Shown: positions 1 to 8,762, counted from the first letter of the stretch. The stretch: 64,000 bases of DNA from Pseudotamlana agarivorans (GCF_001642835.1 NZ_LXEI01000002.1:124001-188000), one strand, 5' to 3'. Numbers and translations: made by a program. The notes: a model not told the origin generated them from the sequence alone.

Positions 1-884
1 AAAAACTGAGTAGCAATTTTTTCGGCCTTTTTACTTTCCGAGTAATCGTAAAAGCCTTCGCCGGACTTAACGCCTAATTTTCCAGCACGCACCATATTAA
101 CTAATAGGGGACATGGAGCGTATTTAGGGTTTTTAAAGCCGTCGTACATCACATTTAAAATAGATAAACAGACGTCTAAACCAATAAAATCGGCTAATTG
201 TAAAGGTCCCATAGGGTGAGCCATGCCGAGTTTCATTACGGTATCGATTTCATAAACGCCAGCTACGCCGTTGTATAAGGTTTCAATCGATTCGTTAAGC
301 ATAGGCATCAAAATACGGTTGGCAACAAAACCAGGGTAATCATTAACTTCCACAGGTACTTTGCCCAAAGTTTCAGAAAGATCCATGATGGTTTTAGTAA
401 CCGAGTCACTGGTATTATACCCACGAATAATCTCTACCAACTTCATAATTGGTACAGGATTCATGAAATGCATGCCAATAACACGTTCTGGGTTTGAAGT
501 AGCCGCTGCGATTTGCGTAATGGAAATGGATGAAGTATTCGTTGCTAAAATGGCTGTTTCTAAGCTCGCTTCGTCTATGTCTTTAAATATTTTGAGTTTT
601 AAATCTAAATTTTCGGTAGCCGCTTCAACGATTAAATCGGCTTTAGCCACGCCTTCTTTTAGATTTGTAAAGGTTTTTATATGATCTAGGGTAGCTGTTT
701 TATCGGTTTCTGTAATTTTTTCTTTAGCAACCATACGGTCCAAATTGGTAGTAATGGTTTGCATGCCTTTTTTTATGGCATCGGGATTTACATCAATCAA
801 TTGTACATTAAAACCGCTTTGTGCAAAGGTATGTGCGATACCGTTGCCCATAGTTCCTGCACCTATAACTGCTACATTTTTCAT
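1..884 (-). CDS. 3-hydroxyacyl-CoA (3-hydroxybutyryl-CoA) dehydrogenase, 3' end outside window
   Basis: NAD-dependent oxidation of 3-hydroxyacyl-CoA to 3-oxoacyl-CoA, in fatty-acid or butanoate metabolism (family knowledge). Translating the minus strand from the ATG at 884 gives an N-terminal Rossmann motif (VAVIGAGTMGNGIA), the ATNTSSISITQIA stretch and the catalytic-region motif IGMHFMNPVPIMKLVEI. These are followed by the C-terminal domain with NDYPGFVANRILMP and LGVKSGEGFYDY. The frame is open to base 1, giving about 294 codons. The family is usually near 295 residues, so only a few C-terminal residues are missing. The start directly abuts the stop of the upstream oxidoreductase gene (stop at 885-887), which points to co-transcription and translational coupling. 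Physiological chain length cannot be told from sequence. Confidence 0.9.
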   Translation of the reverse strand, partial: MKNVAVIGAGTMGNGIAHTFAQSGFNVQLIDVNPDAIKKGMQTITTNLDRMVAKEKITETDKTATLDHIKTFTNLKEGVAKADLIVEAATENLDLKLKIFKDIDEASLETAILATNTSSISITQIAAATSNPERVIGMHFMNPVPIMKLVEIIRGYNTSDSVTKTIMDLSETLGKVPVEVNDYPGFVANRILMPMLNESIETLYNGVAGVYEIDTVMKLGMAHPMGPLQLADFIGLDVCLSILNVMYDGFKNPKYAPCPLLVNMVRAGKLGVKSGEGFYDYSESKKAEKIATQF

Positions 885-1844
885 CTAGAAACAATTTATA
901 ATTTGAGTAGCCACGCGAAGCGCTTCGGTGCCATCATGTAAAGATACGATTGGCGTTTCGTCGTTATTTACAGCATCTGCAAAGGTTTCTAATTCGTCTA
1001 AAATCGAATTGTTGTCTGGAACCTCGGGGTTATCAAAGTAGATTTGTTTTTTAACACCTTCGGCATTCTGAAGAATCATATCAAAATCTCCAGGAGTTTC
1101 AGGGGCATCTTTCATTTTTACGACCTCACATTTTTTCGTTAGAAAATCTACCGAGATGTAAGCATCCTTTTGAAAGAAACGGGCCTTACGCATTTTTTTA
1201 AGTGAAATACGACTCGCCGTTAAATTGGCAACACAGCCGTTTTCAAATTCTAGTCGGGCGTTAGCGATATCTGGTGTTTCGCTAATCACAGCAACACCAC
1301 TGGCCGAAATGTGTTTTATTTTAGATTTTACAATGCTCAAAATAATATCAATATCGTGAATCATTAAATCTAAAACCACAGGTACATCGGTACCTCGAGG
1401 GTTAAATTCTGCCAAACGATGTGTTTCGATAAACATGGGCGATTTAATATGATCTTTTACCGCTGTAAACGCTGGGTTAAAGCGCTCTACGTGACCTACT
1501 TGTCCGCGTAAATTATGTTCGGCAAGCAGTTCACGAATGTGTTCGGCTTCTTCTACAGTATTGGTAATGGGCTTTTCTATAAATATATGTTTGCCTTTGG
1601 AAATGGCTTGTTTAGCGCAATCGTAATGCGAAAGTGTCGGGGTAACAATATCAACGATATCTACAGCATCTATAAGCGCGTCAATTGAGTTGAAAAATTT
1701 ATATCCAAATTCGGCTTCAACCTTTTTACCATTTTCTTCATTGGCATCATAAAAACCAACAAGATTATATTTTTCAGATTGATTAAGAAGTCTTAAATGA
1801 ATTTTACCTAAGTGTCCTGCACCTAGTACTCCAGCTTTTAGCAT
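885..1844 (-). CDS. Gfo/Idh/MocA family NAD(P)-dependent oxidoreductase
   Basis: 319 residues, a normal length for the family. The N-terminal Rossmann fold shows AGVLGAGHLGKIHLRLL. The EKP signature (HIFIEKPITNT, near residue 95) is the conserved lysine region of the family, and DLMIHDIDI near residue 160 supplies the usual active-site histidine region. The C-terminal half is the GFO_IDH_MocA alpha/beta domain. Substrate is unknown; family members act on sugars, inositol or biliverdin. It is the first gene of a two-gene unit with the acyl-CoA dehydrogenase, with no bases between stop and next ATG. A TAnnTTTG-type -7 box on the minus strand lies at 1863-1870. Confidence 0.85.
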   Translation of the reverse strand: MLKAGVLGAGHLGKIHLRLLNQSEKYNLVGFYDANEENGKKVEAEFGYKFFNSIDALIDAVDIVDIVTPTLSHYDCAKQAISKGKHIFIEKPITNTVEEAEHIRELLAEHNLRGQVGHVERFNPAFTAVKDHIKSPMFIETHRLAEFNPRGTDVPVVLDLMIHDIDIILSIVKSKIKHISASGVAVISETPDIANARLEFENGCVANLTASRISLKKMRKARFFQKDAYISVDFLTKKCEVVKMKDAPETPGDFDMILQNAEGVKKQIYFDNPEVPDNNSILDELETFADAVNNDETPIVSLHDGTEALRVATQIINCF

Positions 1845-1862
1845 AATTTTTTAGGTTTTCAA

Positions 1863-1870
1863 CAAAAATA
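1863..1870 (-). promoter_or_regulatory. -7 box of the Gfo/Idh/MocA gene
   Basis: On the minus strand this reads TATTTTTG, an exact match to the Bacteroidota -7 consensus TAnnTTTG, 18 bases ahead of the ATG at 1844. No clear TTG -33 element is visible at the right spacing, so the call rests on the -7 box and position. Confidence 0.45.
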
Positions 1871-1951
1871 AGATAATTAAAGTATGATAGTGGGATTTAG
1901 GTTTATTTTTTGGTCTGATAAAAACTAAAAATAAAAATATAAAAAATGGTT

Positions 1952-1980
1952 TTGCACTTAAGCAGCTTCGCGTATTTTTG
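1952..1980 (+). promoter_or_regulatory. Promoter of pcm
   Basis: TTG at 1952-1954 and TATTTTTG at 1973-1980 are separated by 18 bases, matching the Bacteroidota -33/-7 architecture. The TTG start codon of pcm follows 21 bases after the -7 box, so the leader is short. Confidence 0.65.
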
Positions 1981-2001
1981 TAGACCAAACTCCCAACCAA
2001 T

Positions 2002-2643
2002 TTGAAAGATACGTACAGACATCAAGGTTTACGACAACAGCTTGTCAATGTTTTAATTAGCAAAGGCATAAAAGATCAAAATGTATTGAAGGCGATAGGA
2101 AATATTCCTCGTCATTTATTTATGGATTCTAGCTTTTTAGACCATGCTTACCAAGATAAAGCCTTTCCTATTGCGGCCGATCAAACCATTTCGCAACCAT
2201 ATACCGTAGCTTTTCAATCGGAATTACTTCAAATAAAACGTGGCGATAAAATTTTAGAAATAGGTACCGGAAGTGGTTACCAAACAGCCGTTTTATGTGA
2301 GTTAGGTGCTAGAGTTTACAGCATTGAGCGTCAAAATGAACTGTTTAAAATTACCAGTCGTTTTTTACCAAAATTAGGATATCGTGCTAAAAAGTTAATT
2401 TTTGGTGATGGTTATATTGGGTTGGAGGAAGAAGCGCCTTTCGATGGCATTATTGTAACAGCCGGAGCTCCTTTTGTGCCTAAACCCTTATTAAAACAAT
2501 TAAAAGTAGGAGGTAGGCTCGTAATTCCTGTGGGCGATGATGTGCAAATCATGACCATGTTTACAAGAAAAGGTCCAAAAGAATTCGAACAAGAAGAATT
2601 TGGAGAATTTAGATTCGTACCCTTGTTAGAAGATAAAAACTAG
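2002..2643 (+). CDS. pcm: Protein-L-isoaspartate O-methyltransferase
   Basis: Cytosolic repair enzyme that methylates isoaspartyl residues in aged proteins using S-adenosylmethionine. 213 residues, the normal size. Visible motifs are the N-terminal RHLFMDSS and the AFPIAADQTISQPYTVA region, the SAM-binding motif I (KILEIGTGSGYQTAVL), the acidic ribose-binding end of strand 2 (VYSIERQ) and the post-motif PFDGIIVTAGAP. The start is TTG at 2002; the next in-frame Met is around residue 41, after conserved sequence, so an ATG start is not available. Its stop shares the tetramer CTAG with the stop of the convergent downstream gene. Confidence 0.93.
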   Translation: MKDTYRHQGLRQQLVNVLISKGIKDQNVLKAIGNIPRHLFMDSSFLDHAYQDKAFPIAADQTISQPYTVAFQSELLQIKRGDKILEIGTGSGYQTAVLCELGARVYSIERQNELFKITSRFLPKLGYRAKKLIFGDGYIGLEEEAPFDGIIVTAGAPFVPKPLLKQLKVGGRLVIPVGDDVQIMTMFTRKGPKEFEQEEFGEFRFVPLLEDKN

Positions 2644-3212
2644 ATTTTTTTTCGAGGCGGCAAATAATCTCTAGGGATGAGGTTACGATAAGTTTCATGG
2701 GTCCAATAGATGTTGATAATCCACCAGCGCTCTTCATCGTACAAAAGTTGAATGCTGTTAATGCCTCTTAAAAAAGGTTCTTCGTCAGAGGTTTTATGGT
2801 AGGCTTCAAACGTACTGAAGGCATGGGCCATATTTCCATAGATTTCAGTTTTTCTGTGAATTTCATTTTGGATGAAACCGTTGTTTTTAAACCAATCACT
2901 AGATTTTTTCTTGTATTCATCGGGCGATAAATATCCCACGTGGTAAACGCCCATTTTGTCTTTTCCGCAAGGAATTAATTTGGCATCTTTTTTAAATAAA
3001 TACTTGAATTGCTTCCAGTTTCTAACCGTGTCCTTTTTTGCAGAAATGACTTTATAAAAACTTTTTATCGTGCCGTCTAGAGTTAAAACCGCTTCTTTAT
3101 CTATAGTAAATTCTACTTTTTTTACAGCAGTAGTATCCGTTTTGGTAGCGTCTTGGGCTTGTAAGCTAAATGTTATGACAAAAACAAAAAGTAAGGATAG
3201 ATTTTTTAACAT
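2640..3212 (-). CDS. NTF2-like (SnoaL-like) exported protein of unknown function
   Basis: 190 residues from the ATG at 3212, chosen because MLKNLSLLFVFVITFSLQAQ is a clean signal peptide ending at a plausible signal-peptidase I site. A longer reading frame exists upstream (to 3266) but lacks a signal-peptide start. The C-terminal part (AHAFSTFEAYHKTSDEE, then GINSIQLLYDEERWWIINIY) has the pattern of nuclear-transport-factor-2-like proteins common in Bacteroidota, a cone-shaped fold often binding small ligands. Function is not known. It ends convergently with pcm, overlapping by four bases, and lies downstream of smpB in the same direction, so it may be the distal gene of an smpB transcript. 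Confidence 0.7.
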   Translation of the reverse strand: MLKNLSLLFVFVITFSLQAQDATKTDTTAVKKVEFTIDKEAVLTLDGTIKSFYKVISAKKDTVRNWKQFKYLFKKDAKLIPCGKDKMGVYHVGYLSPDEYKKKSSDWFKNNGFIQNEIHRKTEIYGNMAHAFSTFEAYHKTSDEEPFLRGINSIQLLYDEERWWIINIYWTHETYRNLIPRDYLPPRKKI

Positions 3213-3265
3213 GAGGTTAGAATTGATTTTTTTATCCGCATCAAATTTAAAGCCAAAAGTCAGCA

Positions 3266-3724
3266 CTACTTGTATATTTTTTTAACGCGATCAAGGTTTC
3301 TTTTGTTGTCGCGATCTTTAATTGTTTCACGTTTGTCGTATAATTTCTTACCCTTAGCTAAAGCAATGTCTAGCTTAGCATACCCCTTGTCTGTAATAAA
3401 CATGCGTAGGGGTATAATGGTAAGTCCTGTGTTTTGAACTTCCTTATTCAGTTTTTTTAGCTCTTTCTTATTTAATAAAAGTTTGCGTTCGGCTTTGGGT
3501 TTATGGTTATAGTAAGTGCCATAAATATATTCCTCAATGGTCATATTAATCACAAAGAGTTCGCCTTTGTCATTAAATTCACAAAAACTTTCGGCTATAG
3601 ACGCGCGACTGTTTCTAATCGATTTTATTTCGGTACCCGTTAGCACTATGCCTGCCGTGTACTTGTCTAAAATTTCATATTGAAACCGTGCCTTTTTATT
3701 CTGTATGTTTATCTTTTTCTGCAT
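3266..3724 (-). CDS. smpB: SsrA-binding protein SmpB
   Basis: RNA-binding partner of tmRNA in trans-translation, delivering it to stalled ribosomes. 152 residues from the ATG at 3724; a TTG three codons upstream is possible, but the family normally begins MQKKINI-NKKAR. Conserved features are ARFQYEILDKYTAGIVLTGTEIKSIR, the SFCEF segment, and the basic C-terminal tail ending DRDNKRNLDRVKKIYK, which enters the ribosomal mRNA channel. A TAnnTTTG match on the minus strand (TAGTTTTG, 3731-3738) sits only six bases before this ATG, suggesting a very short leader if it is used. Confidence 0.95.
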   Translation of the reverse strand: MQKKINIQNKKARFQYEILDKYTAGIVLTGTEIKSIRNSRASIAESFCEFNDKGELFVINMTIEEYIYGTYYNHKPKAERKLLLNKKELKKLNKEVQNTGLTIIPLRMFITDKGYAKLDIALAKGKKLYDKRETIKDRDNKRNLDRVKKIYK

Positions 3725-3804
3725 GGAGCACAAAACTAAACAATTTTTAATTTGTGTCTTAAATATTGTGCCTTTTCATTGCATAAATTGTAAGCGGCCT
3801 TACT

Positions 3805-4014
3805 TTAATCGTTCATGGTAAAGCCAATTTTAAGCGTTACTTGCCAACGACCCACTTTGCCGTTTTCAATATTTCCACGGGTGTTGGTCACTTCAAACCA
3901 TCTTAAGTTTTGAATACTTTTTGAGGCTTTAGCTAAAGCGTTAGAAACGGCGTCATCGCTAGATGTGTTTGATGTTCCTACAATTTCGATAATTTTATAA
4001 ATATGATCTTCCAT
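3805..4014 (-). CDS. Dodecin family flavin-binding protein
   Basis: 69 residues, the exact size class of dodecins, small dodecameric proteins that store or buffer flavins. The pattern YKIIEIVGTSNTSSDDAVSNAL followed by ASKSIQNLRWFEV, with the conserved tryptophan that stacks on flavin, and the terminal GRWQVTLKIGF strand are diagnostic. It stands alone, divergent from lpdA, which encodes a flavoprotein. A functional link to lpdA is only positional. Confidence 0.9.
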   Translation of the reverse strand: MEDHIYKIIEIVGTSNTSSDDAVSNALAKASKSIQNLRWFEVTNTRGNIENGKVGRWQVTLKIGFTMND

Positions 4015-4251
4015 GATATATGATTTATTTAAGAATTAATACATATAAAATATGAAAAAACTGATGAATATATTGGTTTTTAATCCGTAATTCAGATAAG
4101 TAATAGTCTTTATGTTAAAATTTTAAACAAATCACATACGAAAACGTTATAGAAATATTTTGGTATTTAGAATGATTATTAAGATAATTAGGAAAATTTA
4201 TCATCTTAAATTTAGAAATTGCCAATTCAACTTATAAACCCTTGTTTTTTA

Positions 4252-4281
4252 TTGTTGAAGCGTAAAACATTCGTATTTTTG
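4252..4281 (+). promoter_or_regulatory. Promoter of lpdA, in the 306-base dodecin-lpdA gap
   Basis: TTG at 4252-4254, a 19-base spacer, then TATTTTTG at 4274-4281: a full match to the Bacteroidota promoter pattern. The ATG of lpdA follows 40 bases later. The rest of the gap (4015-4251) is AT-rich and shows no gene or strong hairpin. Confidence 0.7.
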
Positions 4282-4320
4282 ATTCTGACATTAATTTAAG
4301 ATAATTACAATAAATATATT

Positions 4321-5721
4321 ATGAATTCATACGATGTAGCCGTTATTGGCTCGGGTCCTGGAGGATATGTAGCAGCGATTCGTTGCGCACAATTAGGCAT
4401 GAAAACGGCCATTATAGAAAAGTACGCAACGCTTGGCGGAACCTGTTTAAATGTGGGATGTATCCCAAGTAAAGCGCTTTTAGATTCTTCACACCATTAT
4501 GAAGACGCCGTAAAGCATTTTGAAGAACATGGTATTGAAATTCCAGGTGACATTAAAGTGAATTTGGAAAAAATGATCGCTCGTAAACAAGCGGTTGTTG
4601 ATCAAACTACAGGCGGTATCGATTTTTTAATGAAGAAAAATAACATTGATGTTTATCAAGGTTTAGGAAGTTTTAAAGATGCTACGCATATTACTATTGC
4701 CGGTGAAGAAGCAACCGAAATTGAAGCTAAAAACACGATTATCGCTACAGGAAGTAAGCCATCAAGCTTACCATTTATCAAATTAGATAAAGAACGTGTT
4801 ATTACCTCTACTGAAGCTTTAAAATTAAAGGAAATCCCTAAACATTTAGTTGTTATTGGTGGTGGTGTTATTGGTTTAGAGCTTGGTCAGGTTTACAAAC
4901 GTTTAGGTGCCGAGGTTACTGTGGTTGAGTATATGGACCGTATTATCCCAACTATGGATGCTGGTTTATCTAAAGAACTTAATAAAGTACTTAAAAAGGC
5001 GAAGTTTAAAATGAACTTGTCTCATAAAGTAAAATCTGTTGAAACTGTAGGAAACGAGGTTGTGATTAAAGCAGATAATAAAAAAGGCGAAGAAGTTGAA
5101 ATTAAAGGGGATTACTGTTTAGTTTCTGTGGGTCGTCGTCCTTATACAGACGGGCTTAACGCTGAAGCTGCTGGTGTGAAATTAGACGATAGAGGTCGTG
5201 TTGAAGTGAATGATCACTTACAAACGAGTGCTTCTAACATCTATGCTATAGGTGATGTTGTAAAAGGAGCGATGCTAGCTCATAAAGCTGAAGAAGAAGG
5301 TGTTTTTGTTGCTGAAACTTTAGCAGGACAAAAACCTCACATCGATTATAACTTAATTCCAGGTGTGGTTTATACATGGCCAGAAGTTGCTACAGTTGGT
5401 AAGACTGAAGAGCAATTAAAAGAAGCTGGAGTGGCTTACAAAACAGGATCTTTCCCAATGCGTGCTTTAGGTAGAAGTAGAGCGAGTATGGATTTAGACG
5501 GATTTGTAAAAATCTTAGCTGATAAAAATACCGATGAAATTTTAGGGGTACATATGGTTGGCGCTCGTGCTGCCGATATGATTGCCGAAGCGGTTGTGGC
5601 TATGGAGTATCGCGCTTCCGCGGAAGACATTTCTCGTATGTCTCATGCGCATCCTACATTTACTGAAGCGATTAAAGAAGCAGCTCTAGCAGCTACTGAA
5701 GATCGTGCACTTCATATTTAA
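4321..5721 (+). CDS. lpdA: Dihydrolipoyl dehydrogenase (E3)
   Basis: FAD enzyme that reoxidises dihydrolipoamide in the pyruvate, 2-oxoglutarate or branched-chain dehydrogenase complexes and the glycine cleavage system. 466 residues, normal length. It has the FAD-binding motif VAVIGSGPGGYVAA, the redox-active disulphide GGTCLNVGCIPSKALL (Cys42 and Cys47), the NAD-binding motif VVIGGGVIGLELG, the second FAD segment IYAIGDVV, and the catalytic His-Glu pair in HAHPTFTEAIKEA near the C terminus. It is monocistronic: its own promoter lies upstream and a strong terminator follows. Confidence 0.96.
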   Translation: MNSYDVAVIGSGPGGYVAAIRCAQLGMKTAIIEKYATLGGTCLNVGCIPSKALLDSSHHYEDAVKHFEEHGIEIPGDIKVNLEKMIARKQAVVDQTTGGIDFLMKKNNIDVYQGLGSFKDATHITIAGEEATEIEAKNTIIATGSKPSSLPFIKLDKERVITSTEALKLKEIPKHLVVIGGGVIGLELGQVYKRLGAEVTVVEYMDRIIPTMDAGLSKELNKVLKKAKFKMNLSHKVKSVETVGNEVVIKADNKKGEEVEIKGDYCLVSVGRRPYTDGLNAEAAGVKLDDRGRVEVNDHLQTSASNIYAIGDVVKGAMLAHKAEEEGVFVAETLAGQKPHIDYNLIPGVVYTWPEVATVGKTEEQLKEAGVAYKTGSFPMRALGRSRASMDLDGFVKILADKNTDEILGVHMVGARAADMIAEAVVAMEYRASAEDISRMSHAHPTFTEAIKEAALAATEDRALHI

Positions 5722-5750
5722 TTTTTAGAGATTATATTCTAACATATAAA

Positions 5751-5786
5751 ACGAGGCAGTTTCATTGAAGCTGCCTCGTTTTTTTG
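5751..5786 (+). terminator. Rho-independent terminator after lpdA
   Basis: ACGAGGCAGTTT pairs with AAGCTGCCTCGT (12 bp with one G-U pair) around a five-base loop and is followed directly by a run of T. Confidence 0.9.
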
Positions 5787-5841
5787 TTTTGTTATTTTTA
5801 AGAAAGCTCGAATAGGTCTGTATAGTTGCATATTTTAGGTG

Positions 5842-5903
5842 TTCGAGCGGAGTCTAGAACAACGTAGTTTCAGTTAAGCCAAAACTTCTCGGCTCCGCTC
5901 GAA
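5842..5903. repeat. Inverted repeat, probable dispersed intergenic palindrome
   Basis: TTCGAGCGGAG at 5842-5852 is the exact reverse complement of CTCCGCTCGAA at 5893-5903, with 40 bases between. The GC-rich arms stand out from the AT-rich surroundings, and similar TCGAGCGGAGTC-like hairpins are, from general knowledge, scattered between genes in flavobacteria. It lies between the lpdA terminator and the convergent exporter genes. Confidence 0.6.
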
Positions 5904-5964
5904 GACCTTGATGATATTTATGAAGAACAATCTTGTGTTAACGGTTATGGAGGCGTCCTCAGCC

Positions 5965-6450
5965 TTATCTCAACTGTTTAATACTCCCTTTATTCATAAC
6001 TAATAGAGGCAACGCCACTCCAAAAGTTAAACCTATTAATACATAAATCATTTTAAATCCGTGAGAAAACATGGCGTCTATGAGTAAAAGGCGCTTTTCG
6101 GGATCGGTTTCTACAAACACAAAATTCATTAAAGATAAAATGGTTTCATAGGCAAAATAACCGGGAATCATAGGAATCATGGTAGGAATAGAAAAAACTA
6201 CTGGCGGATGATGAATTTTATGGGCGATGGGAATGCTCGCCCAGCCTACAAATGAAGCAGCAGCCAAACTAGCCAAAGCAATATGATGACCGTGGTGTAA
6301 AATGCTAAATTTGATTAAACCGGCTAAAAACCCCAAGATAAAAATGCTTAAAATGGTTTGTTTGGGTACGTTGAATAAAATACCAAAACCTACAGCGGCT
6401 ATGCCAGACCAAAAGGACACTTCTAATAAATGTAATAAAATTTCAGTCAT
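5965..6450 (-). CDS. ThrE-type threonine/serine exporter, small membrane subunit (ThrE_2 domain)
   Basis: 161 residues with about five predicted membrane segments (for example IAAVGFGILFNV, TILSIFILGFLAGLI and MIYVLIGLTFGVALPLLVM). The PTMIPMIPGYFAYETIL motif is typical of the C-terminal half of ThrE exporters when encoded separately. Three bases separate its ATG from the stop of the larger subunit, so the two are an operon and likely form one transporter for export of threonine, serine or another small metabolite. Substrate is inferred only from the family. Confidence 0.8.
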   Translation of the reverse strand: MTEILLHLLEVSFWSGIAAVGFGILFNVPKQTILSIFILGFLAGLIKFSILHHGHHIALASLAAASFVGWASIPIAHKIHHPPVVFSIPTMIPMIPGYFAYETILSLMNFVFVETDPEKRLLLIDAMFSHGFKMIYVLIGLTFGVALPLLVMNKGSIKQLR

Positions 6451-6453
6451 ACT

Positions 6454-7227
6454 TTAAACACGGTTTATTGAAAAAATAGACATGGCCAAAAACAAACCTG
6501 TTGCAATGGCTAAGACGATCATTAGTCCAACTGCGAATCGAGCCAGACCATTCAAAATGTTGTTTTCTAATAAATCTGTAAATGAATTGATTAGAGGCAC
6601 TCCCGGAATTAAAAATAGGATGGAAGTGGCCAAAGCGGTTTGTGGGTTAGCGCCAATATCAAATACAATACCCAATGAAGCCACTAACGAAGCCGTGAGT
6701 GAAGCCAAAAATATACGAACGTATAAATTGTAATGTCTTTTATGTACTTGTTGTGAAACACATAGTCCTGTAAAAGCGCTCACAAAAGCGACGGTCATAT
6801 TAAGGTAATCGCCTTTAAAAATATTACAAAACCCAGCAACAGCAAAACTTACAGCAATTAAAACGACGATGTTGGGGTATTTATCTAAGCTTTTAATACG
6901 TTCGATTTCAGTTGTTATTTTGTCGATGTCCCAGTCTTCGCGCTGTGCTTTCCAACTGGCTTTACTAATTTCCGAAATGGTTTTAAAGTTTATGGCATGC
7001 GGAGGTAAATTGAATACTCTGGTGTCGCTAACTTTAGAGGACTCATCCGTTAAGGTCATAATAATGGTTTTTTGATGAATCCATGTGTGAACCGTAAAGT
7101 TTAAAGCAGCGGCAAAACGATTAATACTTCTTTGGATTCTACTGGTGTTAGCTCCAGAAACCATTAAAAGGGATGCGATTTCTAAAAGTAAATGGGCAGT
7201 TTTAGCAAACTTTTCAGAATCTGACAT
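6454..7227 (-). CDS. ThrE-type threonine/serine exporter, N-terminal-domain subunit
   Basis: 257 residues. The first roughly 115 are soluble and carry the ThrE/DUF1212 hallmarks (LLMVSGANTSRIQRSINRFA, then FTVHTWIHQKTIIMTL). The second half has about five membrane spans, including IVVLIAVSFAVAGFC and the LFLIPGVPLINSFTDLLENN motif. In ThrE proteins the soluble domain is thought to resemble a hydrolase and sits in the cytoplasm. It pairs with the downstream small subunit. Confidence 0.82.
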   Translation of the reverse strand: MSDSEKFAKTAHLLLEIASLLMVSGANTSRIQRSINRFAAALNFTVHTWIHQKTIIMTLTDESSKVSDTRVFNLPPHAINFKTISEISKASWKAQREDWDIDKITTEIERIKSLDKYPNIVVLIAVSFAVAGFCNIFKGDYLNMTVAFVSAFTGLCVSQQVHKRHYNLYVRIFLASLTASLVASLGIVFDIGANPQTALATSILFLIPGVPLINSFTDLLENNILNGLARFAVGLMIVLAIATGLFLAMSIFSINRV

Positions 7228-7320
7228 ACATTAAGCTATGTTTTATTTTTTGTAACATAATCTGACTTCACTAGTTAATTAGAAAAGGATGATTAAAATT
7301 ACAATAAATAAAGGGAAAAA

Positions 7321-8676
7321 CTACTTTTTCTTATTGCGCTTGTTGTAATTTTTATCGCCTCTAGTTTTAGGCTTTTTGTATTTGGCAGCGATTTTAAATT
7401 TATAAGAACCACCTAAATTTTCTTTCGAGTTTTTAGCTGATTTTTCATGGAAAGCTGGTCCAGGGACATCCTCGTCTTTACGCTTTGTAGGGTTGTTGCG
7501 CTCTTTTATTTGCGGACGCTCTTCCTCAATTAGTTCTGTTGAAATTTTAACTTCCTCAGGCATTTCCAATACAGGAATTTGCATTTTCATTAAACTTTCA
7601 ATGGCTTCAATTGCATCCTGATCTTTTTCAGTTGTAAAAACTAAAGCTTCACCCAAACGTTCAGCACGACCGGTTCTACCAATACGGTGCATGTAGTTTT
7701 CAGGATATTCTGGGGTGTCAAAATTAATAACATGGGATACATTATCAATATCCAATCCACGAGCCATCACATCGGTAGCAATTAAAATACGGTTGTGACC
7801 TTCTCTAAATTGTTCGATGCTTCGTAAACGGTAATTTTGAGTTTTGTTAGAGTGAATCACGCATAATTCTTCCTTAAAAAACTCGTCTAATTGCTCAAAT
7901 AAACGGTCTGCCATACGTTTAAATGCCACAAAAATAAGCACTTTGTTATACTGCTCGGTGTCTTGCAGTAAGTTTGTAAGCAGGTTCACTTTTGTGTAAA
8001 AGTTAGGCACCTTGTAACGTACTTGATTGATGTTTTCTAGTGGTGTTCCAGAAACAGCAATGGATACACGTTCTGGATTTTTAAAGAAATCATTAATTAA
8101 TAAATCCACATCCTGAGTCATAGTTGCCGAAAACATGATGTTTTGTCGGCGTTCCGGAAGAATATCGAAAATATTGATTAATTGGTGTCTAAATCCTAAA
8201 TCTAACATCACATCCACCTCATCGATCACTAATTTCTGAATGGATTTAAGTTGCAACACACGACTCAAAGCTAAATCGTATAAACGGCCTGGTGTAGCTA
8301 CTAATATGTCTAATCCTTCGGCAATAGCTTGTTTTTGCGTGTTAATGTTGGTGCCTCCATAAACCCCAAGCACACGATTATTAATGTATTTGGAAAGTTT
8401 TTCAATTTCTTCAACAACCTGTACAACTAATTCACGGGTAGGCACTAAAACTAAAACCCTCGGATTTTCTTGTCTAGAATATTTTAAGTTCTTTAAAATA
8501 GGTAGCATGTAGGCAAAGGTTTTTCCTGTACCTGTTTGTGCAATACCAATCACATCTTTTCCTGAAGCTACCACATTAAAGGCTTGCTCTTGGATGGGCG
8601 TAGGGGTTGTAAAACCTAAATCATCAAGGGCATTATATAATGGTGTGTTTAAGTTTAAGTCTTGAAAATTTGCCAT
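7321..8676 (-). CDS. DEAD/DEAH-box ATP-dependent RNA helicase
   Basis: 451 residues from the ATG at 8676 (MANFQDLNLN), preferred over a TTG-type extension to 8715 because family members begin with the Q-motif region. It has the Q motif (GFTTPTPIQEQAF), Walker A (AQTGTGKT), PTRELV, motif II DEVD rather than DEAD, SAT, and motif VI HRIGRTGRAER. The basic, low-complexity tail, ending in KKPKTRGDKNYNKRNKKK, is typical of flavobacterial cold-shock and ribosome-assembly helicases such as RhlE/CsdA relatives. Precise RNA target unknown. Confidence 0.92.
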   Translation of the reverse strand: MANFQDLNLNTPLYNALDDLGFTTPTPIQEQAFNVVASGKDVIGIAQTGTGKTFAYMLPILKNLKYSRQENPRVLVLVPTRELVVQVVEEIEKLSKYINNRVLGVYGGTNINTQKQAIAEGLDILVATPGRLYDLALSRVLQLKSIQKLVIDEVDVMLDLGFRHQLINIFDILPERRQNIMFSATMTQDVDLLINDFFKNPERVSIAVSGTPLENINQVRYKVPNFYTKVNLLTNLLQDTEQYNKVLIFVAFKRMADRLFEQLDEFFKEELCVIHSNKTQNYRLRSIEQFREGHNRILIATDVMARGLDIDNVSHVINFDTPEYPENYMHRIGRTGRAERLGEALVFTTEKDQDAIEAIESLMKMQIPVLEMPEEVKISTELIEEERPQIKERNNPTKRKDEDVPGPAFHEKSAKNSKENLGGSYKFKIAAKYKKPKTRGDKNYNKRNKKK

Positions 8677-8762
8677 AAAAAGAAGGTTTCCGTAATTATT
8701 GTGCCAACCAAACATGGTTTAAGCGTACTATTTAGCTGGCAAAGTTACGCTTATTATTCTAT

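Noticed and set aside
361-684. Plus-strand ORF of 107 codons over the acyl-CoA dehydrogenase
   Set aside because: It is the opposite-strand shadow of a strongly supported gene with intact family motifs.
5842-5903. Rho-independent terminator for the ThrE-type genes
   Set aside because: The arms are separated by 40 bases and not followed by a T-run on either strand.
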